A stretch of 64,000 nucleotides of DNA from Topomyia yanbarensis (taxonomy: Eukaryota > Arthropoda > Insecta > Diptera > Culicidae): contig NC_080671.1 in NCBI RefSeq assembly GCF_030247195.1, positions 83,016,370 to 83,080,369 on the forward strand, given 5' to 3'. Position 1 is the stretch's first letter. The number at the start of each line of letters is the position of its first letter. The notes beneath the pieces were generated by a model. That model did no database searches. It was not told where the DNA came from and worked only from the letters and a program-made list of their open reading frames with translations. This document shows, piece after piece, positions 21,852 to 34,093 of this stretch. The translations under genes were made by a program, and so were the position numbers.

Positions 21852-24512
21852 CGTTTTATTTATTTTCTATAATTTATTCAGTTTATTCGAGATTTTATTC
21901 GTGCAGGACTAGAAAACGTTGTGTTCCTACTTCGCATGAGTTCTGCAAACTAATAAATGATCCAAAATTGATAAGAAATGTATCATCTCACTGCTAGGTG
22001 GATTCTGTTGGTTTTTGGTCTTATTTCTAGATATAGGAAATGATGAAAATATTTCGTCCGTATTTTTTGCTAAGTATCTCTTTTAATACTAATTCGATTA
22101 TAACAGTCGTGAAGGTATTCGTGTAAGCTATCTGGCGATATACAAAACATTCGACTACAATGTCAATTTTGACAGATAATCTAAAAAACTGCAAAAAGTA
22201 TATATCCATATTTTGGAAACAAAACATCAAAATCAAAAACAAATTAATAGCGTTCTGTCTGCGTGTTAGGCCTTTCGTTTAAAATTAATTTGGATACGAT
22301 CGGCTCAGTCATTGCTTAGAAATACGAAAGGGGAAACATTGTTGCAAATCGTCGAGCTGAGTCGATTGGTATATAAAATTCGGCCGTGAGTTGTTTGGCA
22401 TATGATTACCGATGATATTTTTTATGTATTTGCTACTGGGAGGGAACATTATAGAGAAATGATTCATAAAACTAAAATAAAAACTCCTCCAACAGAACCA
22501 CCTGTCGCCTGACAGAATGAGCTATCCACTGCTACCAAGTATGTCTGAATCATGTTTCGCAAGCATGAAAAATTGCTATTTGGAAACTAACTGCAAAAAA
22601 CTATCACCCACTCTACGTCGTTTCTTGACTCCAACAACCTTACGGTAAAACAGTTTTGAAGTCTAATATACGCTAGTAAAAAGTTGGGCATGGAAGGGTT
22701 AATCAGAGAGGTGCGATATTTTATGGGAAATAGGATATTTTTGAGGTAAAAACCCTTCGAAACCCATATTTACCGCAAGGTAAAATTACTAATGTTTGTG
22801 TCCAAAGTTCTTCAAAAAAAATGGTCTCCAATATAACTTTTCGGTAGTATGTTTCAACATTAGCGTTCCCGTTGCATTACCATTCAAATCGTCTACATTC
22901 TGAGTTATGATTCGTAATTTGTCACCGCAGAAATCAAACACATCATTGACCAAACGAGGTTGGCAAGGGTAGCAAGACGGCCTTTACCTCACAGGATAAA
23001 TGGTTTCGGTCATACCCGCAGTCAACCCATCTCAGAAGCAAAACACATTTTCACTTTCCGATGCTTCCACGCTTGTCGGTAGTGCGTGTGGTTATTATCA
23101 GCACCAAGGTATGGTGCGCGCATCGCGATCAAAAAGATGGTCGATGAAGATCAAAACCTCGTTTGGCTGGCTGGCTGACTGGCTGACTGGAAGTTTCGTT
23201 TGCCGCGCAAAAAAGGGGAGGAAAATTAATTGCGTAAATAAGAGGTGGTACGGCGTCGATAGGAGTAATTAGAGATAAATTTATGAGCCGAAGTGTGTTA
23301 TTGAGAGATTGAACCAACGAACAGGGGCTTCGGGAATGGGATATTCGAAAGCAAGTTTCAGCCGGGATTAAGACTTAAGCTTTCGGTGGTTAATCCGATC
23401 GAGTGGTGTTGCGAACCGGGAACAATAAATATGGGGTTTTATCGCGTCGGCAGGAGGCAGGAGGAGGCTGTGTTGTAATTGTAGGTATTATGCGGTTAGA
23501 GGAGGTTGAACGTTTACAAAATATTCATTGATTTGTGGACTCCTGGTGTTTTTCAATTATATGATAAAAAAGCTAAAGCAATGCCACACAACATAGGTTG
23601 TAGTCTTCTTATTTATTATTTTACCTAAACACCATAGTTTTATGACGCCTATAAAAATATAAGTTGTGCAACCGCTCTGACAAAGATCCAGATGATCACA
23701 TAGTAAATCCTCGTTTAAGCATAGGAGTGTCAGTGGTAGTACCAGTAATAGTGGAATTGGAAAAGATGGATAGGTTCAGGAATCAGAATTTACTGGCTCA
23801 AATGGCACATTCCGCTTATGTAGTTGGGGATTTGTGCCTTGCCGAGTCTTCTAATCATTTTCTGAGCGGAGGGAACGGAGAAGTAGAAGAGAGGAAATAG
23901 AACTGGAAGGGTGGGAAAATTAACAGCACACAAACAAACAAAAGGTAAGTCAAACTCTAGTAGCTCAAATCGTCTGCAAGAAAGTTTAAAGTTGTTTATT
24001 CGGTCAATAGTTTCGCCTTTTTGACTGATCGGTTTACATTAATCTAATACATTGTCATTCTTTGAAAATAATACGCCTCATTTGTTGCTCATTCCAGCTG
24101 ACTTTTGGCATTGAAGATGTCTTACTGCACTATCTGGGGCGGGGTGTCATTCTAAAATCTAAAATCAAACGATGTCACGTTTTTGCGTCACTATTTAGAA
24201 CACTAATAACTTTGTTATTTAGGAACGGATTTCCGTCTGGTTATCACCAAACAATTCGGTGTTAACTGAAATTATGTTTTATTGCTATAGTGTTTTTGTA
24301 TTTCAATAGCACACTATTGAAAAACAAGCAAAAGTGAATAGATCTCGGAAAACTCCCAAACTTCAGTCAATTTATATCCGGTAGAGCCGTCAATAGGGAG
24401 CACCTTAGTGAATCAAACGAACACGAAAAGTTATAAATAAATGTGCCGCGTGCACGTTTGAATCAGTTGTTGCTCCATTGCCAGAGAAGTGACATCGTGC
24501 CTATAGCGTCTC
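21852..24512. other. Mostly unique region, no gene recognised
   Basis: Short frames here (22027-22242 -, 23000-23272 +, 23129-23317 -, 23664-23900 +, 24062-24265 +) show no family motif. A CTCACTGCTAGGTGGATT motif at about 21990 looks like a TE end. GGCTGGCTGGCTGACTGGCT near 23163 is a short simple repeat. The dispersed repeat at 23785-23960 is listed separately. Confidence 0.4.
23785..23960 (+). repeat. Dispersed repeat, copy 1
   Basis: ACTGGCTCAAATGGCACATTC, ATTTGTGCCTTG, ATCATTTTCTGAG and GGGAAAATTAACAGCACA match, in the same order, the copy at 39342-39470. TGGCTCAAATGGC resembles a Pol III box A. It is probably a short interspersed element of unknown family. Confidence 0.5.
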
Positions 24513-25368
24513 GTCCCAAGAATAGAAGTAAAGGGCTTAAAGGAGTTGCGGCGCTAAATTAGCCCCGGTCACGGAGCCAAAGGGCTCAAGAAGTTGTGGT
24601 ACTGAAACCAAAAAAGAATCGGTATCGGAAGAACTTCTTTCGCCAGGGAACTCTCCGTCAGCGTACCGTCAGATTCACCGCCGGGAACTAGACTGCGCAG
24701 ACCACGACGAGACACTACCAGTCGCGCCGGGGCTCCTGCAAACCGGACGCCCTACGTTACCGGAATCGCCAAACTGACCTCGGCACCTCGCTGGTTGGCT
24801 CGCTTTCGAACTTCTCTCGCCGGGGCACTCTTCGTTGGAGTAGGCTAGATCCATCGCCAAGGACTAGACCGAGTAGTTCGCGAACAAATCGGAAGCTCAA
24901 CGAGGAAGTGGTACTAAATGGAACATGGGAACTGAAGGGCTTAGTAAATTAGACTGTCTGAAGTTTGCCGCCCAGATTGGCCTCGTGGGGGAAGAGCACT
25001 AATTCTAGACCCACAGCTAGCTTTCCTACTACCATACAGAAATTGCCACGTTGTGTGGATGGTCGAGAACTGGTAGTGTGTCGAGAATGGCTGCTGTAAC
25101 TCTACTGAAAGAACAGGTTGGATAGGAGTGCGTGCTGTGCACATAAAAAAATCTCTTCCCGAAGTATTGCCGTAAGGTAATGCCGGGGAGGAATCAGGTT
25201 CCGTGAAAGATTAGTTGTATTAGCAGGTCGGATGACTACCCAAACCCGTTACCTGAGTTGTCGGTTTTGGAACATTTTTTTCCTCCTCAGAATGTTTTGG
25301 AACATTTTTTTTCATATAGATACAAAAATATTGATTTCCCCCCAAAAATTTTTCTTACTACGCCACTG
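24513..25368 (+). mobile_element. 5'-truncated second copy of the hAT/LINE composite
   Basis: From CCCAAGAA at 24513 the sequence parallels 29321-29972: GGAGTTGCGG, CACGGAGCCAAAGGGCTCAA, AGTTTGCCGCCCAGATTG, CTAGCTTTCCTAC, GACTACCCAAACCCGTT. It ends ACTACGCCACTG at 25368, the same terminal repeat as the full element. About 190 bases (25035-25225) are present here and absent there. The 5' half with the left terminal repeat is missing. Sharing the LINE-to-hAT junction shows that the LINE piece was already inside the hAT element when it was copied. Confidence 0.75.
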
Positions 25369-25389
25369 GCTTCGGTTTGTTAAAAAGAA

Positions 25390-25500
25390 AGAAAAATATT
25401 TGTTCCGATTTGAACCGGTTTTATCAGCCTAAAATTCACCAAGGGGCTGATAAAAACGGGTCTTCACTGTATTTACCAACTGAGCCATGCTCGCCTGCAC
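25390..25500 (-). mobile_element. tRNA-like (SINE) sequence with Pol III boxes
   Basis: On the minus strand TGGCTCAGTTGGTAAATAC (25487-25469) is a canonical box A, and GGTTCAAATCG (25416-25406) a box B. They are about 60 bases apart, with an A/T-rich tail below 25400. The segment between them contains a GCTGATAAAA duplication. It is a tRNA-derived SINE or a tRNA pseudogene. The next 360 bases (25501-25862) hold nothing recognised. Confidence 0.45.
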
Positions 25501-26336
25501 ACCAAAAAAATCTGAATTTTATCGTTGACGTAATTGCAAACATGACACAATTCAACAAACCGCAATTTATGAAATGACGGAACATTACCGTATTCCGTTT
25601 AATTTTACATGAAACATATACTTTACATGCGCAATGACATAAAATTACACTTCCTACCATTCAGAACAAACGCTGTATGTGGAGTAAAATTACATGATTT
25701 ACGAAATTAAACGTCATGTAAAATTAGAATCAAACGTAAAACTAAGTCATTTTTGATGCTCGTATATGTCAGGGTCAGGAGACGTAAATTTACACTATAT
25801 TTTCTAGGTGTGTGGGTCTGATATTCTGATTGGGTACAAATATATTTGATATCAAATATGTAGGGGAAAGTGTTCGGTTGTCGGCACACTTTTGTTTTTG
25901 GCTCATAACATTCCTCCAATTGCACAATATAGGGCCAGAGGCATACCAATGGAAAGATAGAAGCCTTAGCTAATAACTGGTGAAGGGATTTGATTCATTC
26001 CATCAATATGAAAAATCCTACTAACAATTTACTAAAATGATTATTTTTTGCCATTTAAAAAAAAGTGGTCGGTTGTCGGCACCCTACGAAAATTTGGCAA
26101 AACATGAATGAAAATCACCAACATTCAAAGGGAAAATAAAATTTAGTTATTTCAACAATTATCAAAGGTACTTTGAACATCATTCTTCATCAGAAGCATA
26201 ATGTGTGTATGTGAAACGCTGGTGCGCATATTACGCACCACTAACGCACTGGCGGATCCTATTCATTGCAATTGAGTGAGTTTCAGGCGGTTATTTTCTT
26301 GACTAAAGCTTCATACTGAAAGGGCAAAAGCCCATG

Positions 26337-26480
26337 CAGGCACGTAGTCAGAAGGGGTGGAGGTAGAAGGTACCCCCCCCCCCCCCCCAATTTTCTAAAA
26401 AAAAAGAAATCAAATCAAAAAACTGAAATTTGTGAACAATAGACGTGACAATCTGGTGTATCCAGTGTCACCCAGCGGTG
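26337..26480. mobile_element. hAT-like terminal sequence with C-run
   Basis: CAGGCACGTAGTCAGAAGGGG at 26337 resembles the CAGNGGCGTAG ends of hAT elements and is followed by C16 near 26371. No matching right end was found. Probably a solo end. Confidence 0.35.
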
Positions 26481-26759
26481 AACAGTAAGACACAGTGGCG
26501 TAGTAGCGGGGGGGTTTTGGGGACGAAACCCCCCCCCCCCCCCCGAAATATTTTGAAGAATTTTGAAAAAATTCAACATGTTAAAAATTTTTTAAATAAA
26601 ATGCCTAAAATTTTAAAAAATTCTCAAAGTTTCATTTGCAAAAGTTATCTTGTGAAAATATTTCCTTGTAGTGAAAATCGGCTGCAGACTCGACACCTAC
26701 CTGACGGCACGTTGTGGAGGCTAGCTCAACCGCCGAGGACTATAACAAGTAGATCGCGG

Positions 26760-28580
26760 CGAAGCGAGGAGCTGGGAGCTTATTGGTTCACGAAACGGAT
26801 ATCGGTACCGAGAGAAATTTCATCACATTCTGTAGTCCTTGACTGACGGCGAACATGGACTGGAGAGAAGTATCCCCATAGAGACCACCAGGCGATTCGC
26901 TACCGCATCGGCCAATGGAACCCTGCTGCAGCACGAAGAAGGACGGGCCGCAAGCTAAAGTGGAAGACGAAAGCCTTTAACGAAAACCTCTTTGTTGAGT
27001 TACTTCGGCGAACAACGGAATCAAGTACGTTGATGCGGCTGATCTAACAAGAAGGATTGTGACGGCTTGTGACGTTACAATGTCACGAAAACTAGGGCCA
27101 TGCAGTAGACGGCGTGCAGCTTATGGGTTAAATGAGTAGCTCAGTACGCTACACGCTTCTTGTCTTAGATTCAGAAGGCGGGCTCAGAGCGTAAGATCGG
27201 AGAGTGAGAGAGGAGCGCAAGCAACGTTTCGAGAAGGTAGGGACTCTTTAAAACGGGAGATCAAGCTTAGCAAGCCAATTGCCATAAGTAGCTGTGCTGA
27301 GAAATAAACGCCAATCCCTGGGGGACGCGTACTGAGTCATCATGACGAAGACGAGGGTCCGTCGACACCAGCTGAAATATACCCGGGTAAGCTAAAGATA
27401 ATCGTTGAGGGTCTCTTCCCGAATCACGATTCAACTACCTGGTCATCGACACCGTGCGGTGAAGAAGAAGGAGGTAGTACAGCCGAGTGGTAAGTGACTA
27501 ACGACGAGCTCAAAGAAGCATCGATGTGACTAAAATCAAAGAAAACCTCCGGTCCGGATGGAATACCAACCGTGGAGCTGAAAGCTGCGATCCTGGCATA
27601 TTCGGACATGTTCAGGATGCTACTGCTGAAGTCTTTAGACGATGGTACTCCCTGAAATGAGGAAGGTGCATAAACTGACGTTGCTGCCAAAGTGTGGGAA
27701 GTCACCGAGCCATCCAGCCTCGAGTAGACCAATGCCGCAGCGTGGCATAAAAGAATGCGCCAGATCCTGAAGAGCTACTGCCAGAGTAGAGCACAGCTGT
27801 ACCAGACGAACAAACGGGCAATAGGCAATGCGAGTCACAGTGGGCGTTCATCAGGGCTCCATTCTCTGTCCAACACTTTGGAATGGGATGTACGATGGGG
27901 TCTTAACACTGCGGCTTCCCAGGAAAGTGAGTATCGTTGGTTTCGTGGACGATGTGTCACCAACGGTGAGACACTTGAAGAAATGGAGGTGTCGGTGATG
28001 GAGACAATGAAACCGCGAAAAGCTGAACAGGACGCTTCGACTGCTGGTCGTACAAGTTGCGATTGCGTACCGGAGGCAGTATGCCTTGTCGCCGAGATGA
28101 TCCCCATCTGCATTATCCTGACGGAGGATATCAAGTGCTACAAACAATGAAACGCCAGAAACGTGAGGAAGATGATGAGAATCGATTCGATGGTGACGTG
28201 GCAGCAGGAATGGGACAATACGGAGAAAGGAAAGTGGACCTACCGGCTCATCCAAACCTGTCAGCGTGGGTCAATAGAAAGCACGGAGAGATGACCTTCC
28301 ATCTGAAACAGGTCCTACCGAGCCACGGCTGCTTAAGGAGTATCTTCATCGGTGTGGGTACGCAACGGCAACACTGTGCTTGGAGTGTGAGATCGTCGAG
28401 GAGACACCGGAGCGTCTTTGAAAGTCCGAGGTTTGACGTTTTTGAATGTCCTAGGTTTGAAGTGACGTGCAGGGAACTACTTAAAACGGGAGGACCGGAC
28501 ATCAACCCGGATAATGTAGCCTATAGAATGACAAGCGACGTAAAGACGTGGAACGCAGTAAACAGAGATATGATGTAGAT
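26760..28580 (+). pseudogene. Decayed R1-clade LINE ORF2 fragment
   Basis: In several frames the plus strand shows HQAIRYRIGQWNPAAARR (end of the endonuclease), FNENLFVELLRRTTES, LTLLPKCGKSPSHPAS, GVHQGSILCPTLWNGMYD and GFVDDVSPTV (RT palm with a D-D pair), then the C-terminal HPNLSAWVNRKHGEM, KTWNAVNRDMM-stop at 28578. It is colinear with and clearly related to the LINE at 12631-14943 but in the opposite orientation. Many stops and frameshifts. Confidence 0.8.
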
Positions 28581-28795
28581 CAGTGATTCTCAAGCTGGGG
28601 TCCGCGGACCCCTAGGGGACCGCGAAGTCATTGCTGGGAGTCCGCGAAGAAAAATATATTTTCCGAGTGCATATTGAAATTTCAAGTCATGTTTCCTAAC
28701 AAATTGAAAATAACATATTGATAGCATATAAAATTGATGTTTATCTATGGATGTCCGCAGTCTTACAACGGAATGGACATCGAACAACGGTTTCG
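28581..28795 (+). mobile_element. Solo end of a second hAT element
   Basis: CAGTGATTCTCAAGCTGGGG followed by GTCCGCGGACCCC is a textbook hAT terminus (CAGTGNTTCTCAA). No inverted partner ending in TTGAGAATCACTG is found before the LINE modules resume near 28800, so the other end has been lost. Confidence 0.6.
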
Positions 28796-28804
28796 GGAGA
28801 GCAA

Positions 28805-29840
28805 TCACCGCCAGGGAACTCTCCGCAGGAATAAGCTAGATTCACCGCCGAGGACTAGTCGAGTAGACTGCAACAGAGCAGCGAGTATGAGTCGTCGAAA
28901 CGCCAGCGAACCGGACGTCACGCTCCATGCGGATTCGTCAGATCGACCACGGCACCCCACCGGTTGTTCCGGTAGAAAAATAGCGAAAACCAAAGAAGAA
29001 TCGATATTGGGAGAACTTTTTTCGCCAGAGAACTCTCCGTTAGCGTAAGCTGGATTCACCGCTGGGGACTAGACTGAGTAGACAGCGACGAGACACCACT
29101 AGTCGCGGGTCATCGACGCACCAGTGCACCGGACACCCTGCTTCATCAGAATCGCCAAACTGACCTCGGCACCTAGCTGAGTAGCTCGATCTCTGGAGAA
29201 CTTCTCTCGCCGGGGAATTCTCTGTCGGAGTAGGTAAGGTCCATCATCGGGGAATAGACCGAGTTGTTCGCGAACAAGTCGAGGAGCTGAACGGAACATC
29301 AATGAAGTAGTGCTAAATGGCCCAAGAAGAGAACTAAAGGGCTTAAAGGAGTTGCGGTGCTAAATGGCACCAGTCACGGAGCCAAAGGGCTCAAGAAGTT
29401 GTAGTACTAAAACCAAATAAGAATCGGTATCGGGAGAACTTCTTTCGTCTGGGACCTTTCCGTCAGCGTACAGTCAGATTCACCGCCGGGAACGAGATCG
29501 CGTAGATCGCGACGATACACCACCAGCCGCGCCGGGGCTCCAGCAAACCGGATGTCCTACTCTACCGGAATCGCCGAACTGACCGCAGCACCTGGCTGGT
29601 TGGCTAGCTTTCGAACTTCTCTCGCCGGGGAACTTTTCGTCGGAGTAGGCTACATCTATCGTCGGGGACTATACCGAGTAGTTCGCGAACCACTCGGAAG
29701 CTCAACGAGGAAGTGGTACTGAATTGCACAAGGAAACTGAAGGGCTCAGTAAATTAGACAGTATGAAGTTTGCCGCCCAGATTGTCCTCGTAGGGGAAGA
29801 GTATTAATTCTAGACCAACAGCTAGCTTTCCTACCTTGAC
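28805..29840 (+). repeat. LINE 3' UTR modules (tandem, ~170-240 bp)
   Basis: The phrase GGGAACTCTCCG, with GATTCACCGCCG and GACTAGACCGAGTAG, recurs near 28809, 29030, 29205, 29447 and 29620, spaced about 221, 175, 242 and 173 bases. The same modules lie in the 3' UTR of the LINE at 12300-12600 (-). Confidence 0.65.
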
Positions 29841-29980
29841 TACCCAAACCCGTTCCCTGAGTTGTTGGTTTTGAACATTTTTTCCTGCTCAGAATGTTTT
29901 TGAACATTTTTTCATATACAAAAAAAATTCATGCCCCCCCCCCCCCCGAAAAATTTCCTTACTACGCTACTGGTAAGACA

Positions 29981-30683
29981 TGCCCGATTTAGCTCAATTT
30001 TGGAGCAGACATCATGGTGAGGATAGGAATCGACGCAGGAGTGGTCCGATGGGGTCTAGATCAGGTTTCCAGGAAAAAAAAAATCTGATTTTGCTAACTT
30101 TTAAGACCATCTTTTCAAAAATTGTCGTATATCCAGACATATCGTTGAGAGTACTGAAGTTACCTTAATTTCCGAAGATGTGACTACATTCTTATCGGTA
30201 CCGGAACTAGTCGTGTGATTTATCTCGTGATATTGTAGAAAAAGCATTAGCATGTGTGTTATTTTTTCAGTTTTTGGTGTGTTTGGTCATACTCCGGGGT
30301 ACTCAGGGAATCACTTTTGAATGGGTTCCAAAATACGCCTTCTGACATATTTTAATGCCGAACTATTCCTGTACAGATAGTTGAAGGAAGTTGACCTTAA
30401 CACATGTTTTGTGATCCATCACGGTGCAACACGATTTGGTGAGTAACTACGTATGATGTTTCCCAGCACGTGTTTCCCGGATTGACATGTTCGGTTGGCG
30501 CTTGGATTCCTTAAATTCTTGAATATCTATTGTTGATACACTCGTTATTAATAAATAATAAAAACATTAGAAATAAATATTTCAACGATATATTTGCATG
30601 TTTCCACTAAGAATTACCTAAAATTTCGTTCTGATTTCAATAACTATTTGGTAGGCCATCTGAAGTTATCAGAATCAATTCAA
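29981..30683. other. Intervening sequence, nothing recognised
   Basis: AT-rich sequence between the hAT composite and the transposase tail. No frame longer than 62 codons and no repeat seen. Confidence 0.4.
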
Positions 30684-31019
30684 TTATAATTCAAATATTT
30701 CAGTCCCTCCCGAAGTAAAATCCTGCTTACGGTCCTGTGACCACGTTCTTGTTAACAGATGGTGGTGTCTTCGCTCGCTTGACCGAAGATTTGGCTGGTG
30801 TTGCGTTGGCGCGTTTGGTTGGTGTTGTATGTTGTTTTTGCTGATTTGGTAGGTCTGCCACGCTTTTTTTTGGGCAGATCGTTTGCCAATGACTTGACTT
30901 GCTTTGCCTCGAGTAAAGCTTGTCTCGCCTCTGCTTTTTTCTTTAAATTTAGAAAAACTTCCGGAGAAGTAAGCACCGCGCTCTGCATTGGCTGGCGCCT
31001 CACAGTGGGACCAATCCAA
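30684..31019 (-). pseudogene. C-terminal tail of a pogo/Tigger-like transposase (probable)
   Basis: On the minus strand LTSPEVFLNLKKKAEARQAL, ALLEAKQVKSLANDL and PKKKRGRPTKSAKT form a charged helix followed by an AT-hook-like KKRGRP. CENP-B/pogo-type DDE transposases end in a similar S/T-P-E-V, Lys/Glu-rich tail. The catalytic core is missing; a MITE at 31040-31396 lies directly upstream. The assignment is from sequence character, so moderate. Confidence 0.45.
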
Positions 31020-31039
31020 AAAAGGTGGGAGGGTTCACA

Positions 31040-31396
31040 ATGTTATGCTACAACTTTTTAAATAGAATATTTTTCGGTTGGACTAAAGTAGAGAACCCGA
31101 GCAAAAAAAAAATTAAAAAAAAATTTAGAGGGTTGATGTCTTCGACAAAGTTGTAGAATATTATGTTTTGAATAACTTCTTCTAACATACTGCAGACATC
31201 AGACTTCATTTTTGAGGCAAAATTGTTGTTTTTTATAATTATGTCCTAAAAATCAGATTTCGACTTTTCCATGCTGAAAACCTTAATTAATTAATTTAAT
31301 ATGCTCTTCAAACTTGCAGGTATCACTTATTTTGCTCGGGTACTCTACTTTAGTCCAACCAAAAAGTATTCTATTTAAAAAGTTGCAGAATAACAT
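31040..31396. mobile_element. MITE with ~66-bp terminal inverted repeats
   Basis: The left arm 31040-31105 and right arm 31331-31396 are inverted copies, about 90% alike, sharing CTTTTTAAATAGAATA, GGTTGGACTAAAGTAGAG and CCCGAGCAAA. The middle is AT-rich. No clear target duplication. It sits just upstream of the transposase tail and may interrupt it. Confidence 0.75.
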
Positions 31397-33357
31397 CGAG
31401 ATAGATCAGCCTGCTGGAGACTAATTACCGGATGTAGAGACGTCCATTCACCGCGACAGATAAAATGCGTAAGAGGCCGAGTAACGGTGTGAATTGCTCT
31501 CGTGTCATGGCTTGCTATGCTTCCAACGACAAACGTAACCATGCCATTTTCCTGATGATTTTCGAACATTTACGACTTACACTGCTTATTTCAGCATAAG
31601 AGTCACATATTGAAAAACAGCAAGCCGAGAAAAACGCTGTTCAAGATTTAAATTTTCATTGAGCCTTATTGACTAATCTATGTGCAGTTGTGTTAGTTGC
31701 GAGATTGAGGTTAAATCAGCTGGAAATTTTGCCAAATGAGGTTAAATCAGATGGAGAATCGTACACATCGCGTATACATATATGGCTATACACGCTATAC
31801 ACCAAGATGGCGTAGAAATTTAAAATAGTAGATTTATACTAGTTAGAGTTATACGAAACCGTACAATGTGGATATTTTTGGTTAGCAAAGGTTGTAATAG
31901 TAGGTTGTCTACATATCAAAAACTAATATTCACCACCATACAAAAATCCAACATATTGAAGCTATATTTATAATGACGCATTTTTTCTATAGACAAATCT
32001 GAAAACCTCCCATGTGGGTACTTTTAGAATAGAGATGTCGCCTTCTTGGATTTGAAAATGGCATTACACATCGATTTTTGGCATCGACTCTCAAAAACCG
32101 TGTCGGAAGTACTCATATTGATTGGGATATAGAGAGAACCTCTGGGAACTGCTCCCATGTCGTAAGAGGCGACTAACAACATGCTAGGAGTTCCTAGGTC
32201 GAGGTATTGCTCCGTACCGAAGACTTAACGAGTTCCATGGTCGATGTATTGCTCCGTACCGAAGACTTAACCTGGACGGACCTTAAAGTTTTACATCATA
32301 ACCTTTATCCATTCTGTATTTAGTGAATCACTGCCATATAGTCACCTTTTCTGATTCGCTATTTTCGATTGTGTACCAACGTTTTAAGTTTGTATATTAG
32401 TCGTAAAGGACGAAATCTAATTCTACACTAAGTAACAGCATATATTAATATATCGGCTCTTCCACGTCAAGGTTTAACTTCCAAAGCATTGGTTTAAAAA
32501 CCGTTTTTTTTAAAGTTAACTTTCATGTAGGAAATTTATTGAAATGGCATAAGATGGAGCTGTTGAATTGCACAAAAAGTTTTTTATGTTGCAAGCGATC
32601 TGTAGATGTGTTAAATTAGGTATTTTTTTTTTATTAAATCTGGAACCGTCTACCGACAAATCTATATTTACGAATACCTCCAAAAGTGACTTCTTGAGGT
32701 CTCATGAAGGCCTGACACTAGCTTTATAATACTTTTGCTTTCCTAAACAGTGATAAAAATCTCAACATTCCAGAACTTCACTTTGTCAGAAAATGTAAGG
32801 TCATCGGAAGCTAAAACTTCGTAAAATCGCACTCCTGGACCTTTCTTCAAAATCATCCAGTGCAGTACTCTACGTCACTCGTTCGAATTTGCGCCGCTCA
32901 TATGGTAGTCGGTATTTGCTAGTATTTCTGTTCTCCCATCCATTCTTCTTCTGGATCACCGAGGGATCCCTTGTCGTAGTGTTTATTATATTTGTTACGC
33001 ATAATAAACCTGTCGTTTGCAATTGGTATTTAACCCCATTATGGGAACGTGTCTGATAGGGAGAGTGGAGATGCCAACTTGTTATTAACATTTCGCAGTG
33101 AATTTTTTCACATTCATTTGGGATATCTTTTATACATTTAAACGCTTTCTTTGTACTGCAAACTTTGAAAATGATTATTGAAGTGTTAATAAGAAGCACT
33201 ACTCCCGATGGCCGGCTGTTCGGAGTTCAAATTGTTCGTTTCGAATTCTCGGAAATTGATCGCGAGCGACTTCGTACATATTGCTAAGATCATATTGTCT
33301 ATCATATTCCACGCAGCTTTATCCTTTCATTACGCCCCACGGAAGAATAATTTTTAA
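31397..33357. other. Intervening sequence with a short tandem duplication
   Basis: Frames here (31375-31569 -, 32870-33199 -) show no motif. At about 32195-32275 a ~40-base unit containing ATTGCTCCGTACCGAAGACT is repeated twice, preceded by CGTAAGAGGCGACTAACAAC, which looks like part of a LINE UTR. The rest is AT-rich. Confidence 0.4.
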
Positions 33358-33661
33358 CCCTCAAAAAGGCAAGCGGGTCTCAGAGGCCCGGCACGTTACA
33401 TTTTTTTAGTTACAAAAAAATGTGTATGCAGTATAAGCTTGGGTATGGAAATTTTGATAAGTAGTTTTGAAATCTATAACAAAAATAAAGAATTGTGAAA
33501 TTTTCATCTATGGAGTGATGCGCAGCTATGTTTGAATTTTTTACATGCACAAAAATGCAAGCCGGGCCTGGCAGGCCCGGTGTGCATGCAATATTTACTA
33601 GGAATACCACGGGTTTAATACATTAATATTTATCAGAAAAAAACATTTAGATGAGTTCATC

Positions 33662-34093
33662 ATCAGGAGTTTTTTCGGTTAATCAGTCATAAATTAGACA
33701 GCGAAAACAACAATATTGCTTTTACTTCCAACGTTTCAATGGATTTATTCCACCTTTATCAAGGATTAAAAACTTTGTGTTTTCTTGTAAAGTGTAATGT
33801 TGTGGTAAAACATGAACTGTCCTAATGTATACGCGTCATCTAATAGTGCTATTGTTCGCATATTCATGCACCTACTGTATTTTTTGAAAAAAAAAAAAAT
33901 AAAAAAAAAAAATTTCATTAGCGTATACATTAGGACAGTTCATGTTTTACCACAACATTACACTTTACAAGAAAACACAAAGTTTTTAATCCTTGATAAA
34001 GGTGGAATAAATCCATTGAAACGTTGGAAGTAAAAGCAATATTGTTGTTTTCGCTGTCTAATTTATGACTGATTAGCCGAAAAAACTCCTGAT
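33662..34093. mobile_element. Nearly perfect 173-bp palindrome (fold-back repeat)
   Basis: The arms 33662-33834 and 33921-34093 are exactly 173 bases each and differ at one base by my reading (GGTTAA versus GGCTAA near the outer end). The 86-base centre contains an A-rich run at 33888-33912. Each arm contains CTTGATAAAGG, a TGGA/TCCA mini-hairpin and TTGAAACGTTGG, the motif shared with 21654-21850 and 39842-39870. The low divergence points to a recent origin. Confidence 0.85.

Larger units (their letters stand above)
26493..29972. mobile_element. hAT-type composite element carrying a LINE fragment, 8-bp TSD
   Basis: The left end CAGTGGCGTAGTAGCGGGGG and right end, read inverted, CAGTAGCGTAGTAAGG are terminal inverted repeats. 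The element is flanked by a perfect 8-bp repeat GTAAGACA at 26485-26492 and 29973-29980, as expected for hAT. Both ends have G/C homopolymer runs. Inside is no hAT transposase but a decayed R1-clade LINE (about 26760-28580), its 3' UTR modules (28805-29840) and one end of another hAT element (28581 on). It is a non-autonomous hAT element that carries LINE sequence as cargo. Confidence 0.8.

Noticed and set aside
31375..31569. Transposase core upstream of the pogo-like tail
   Set aside because: The frame has no recognisable catalytic motif and overlaps a MITE arm.
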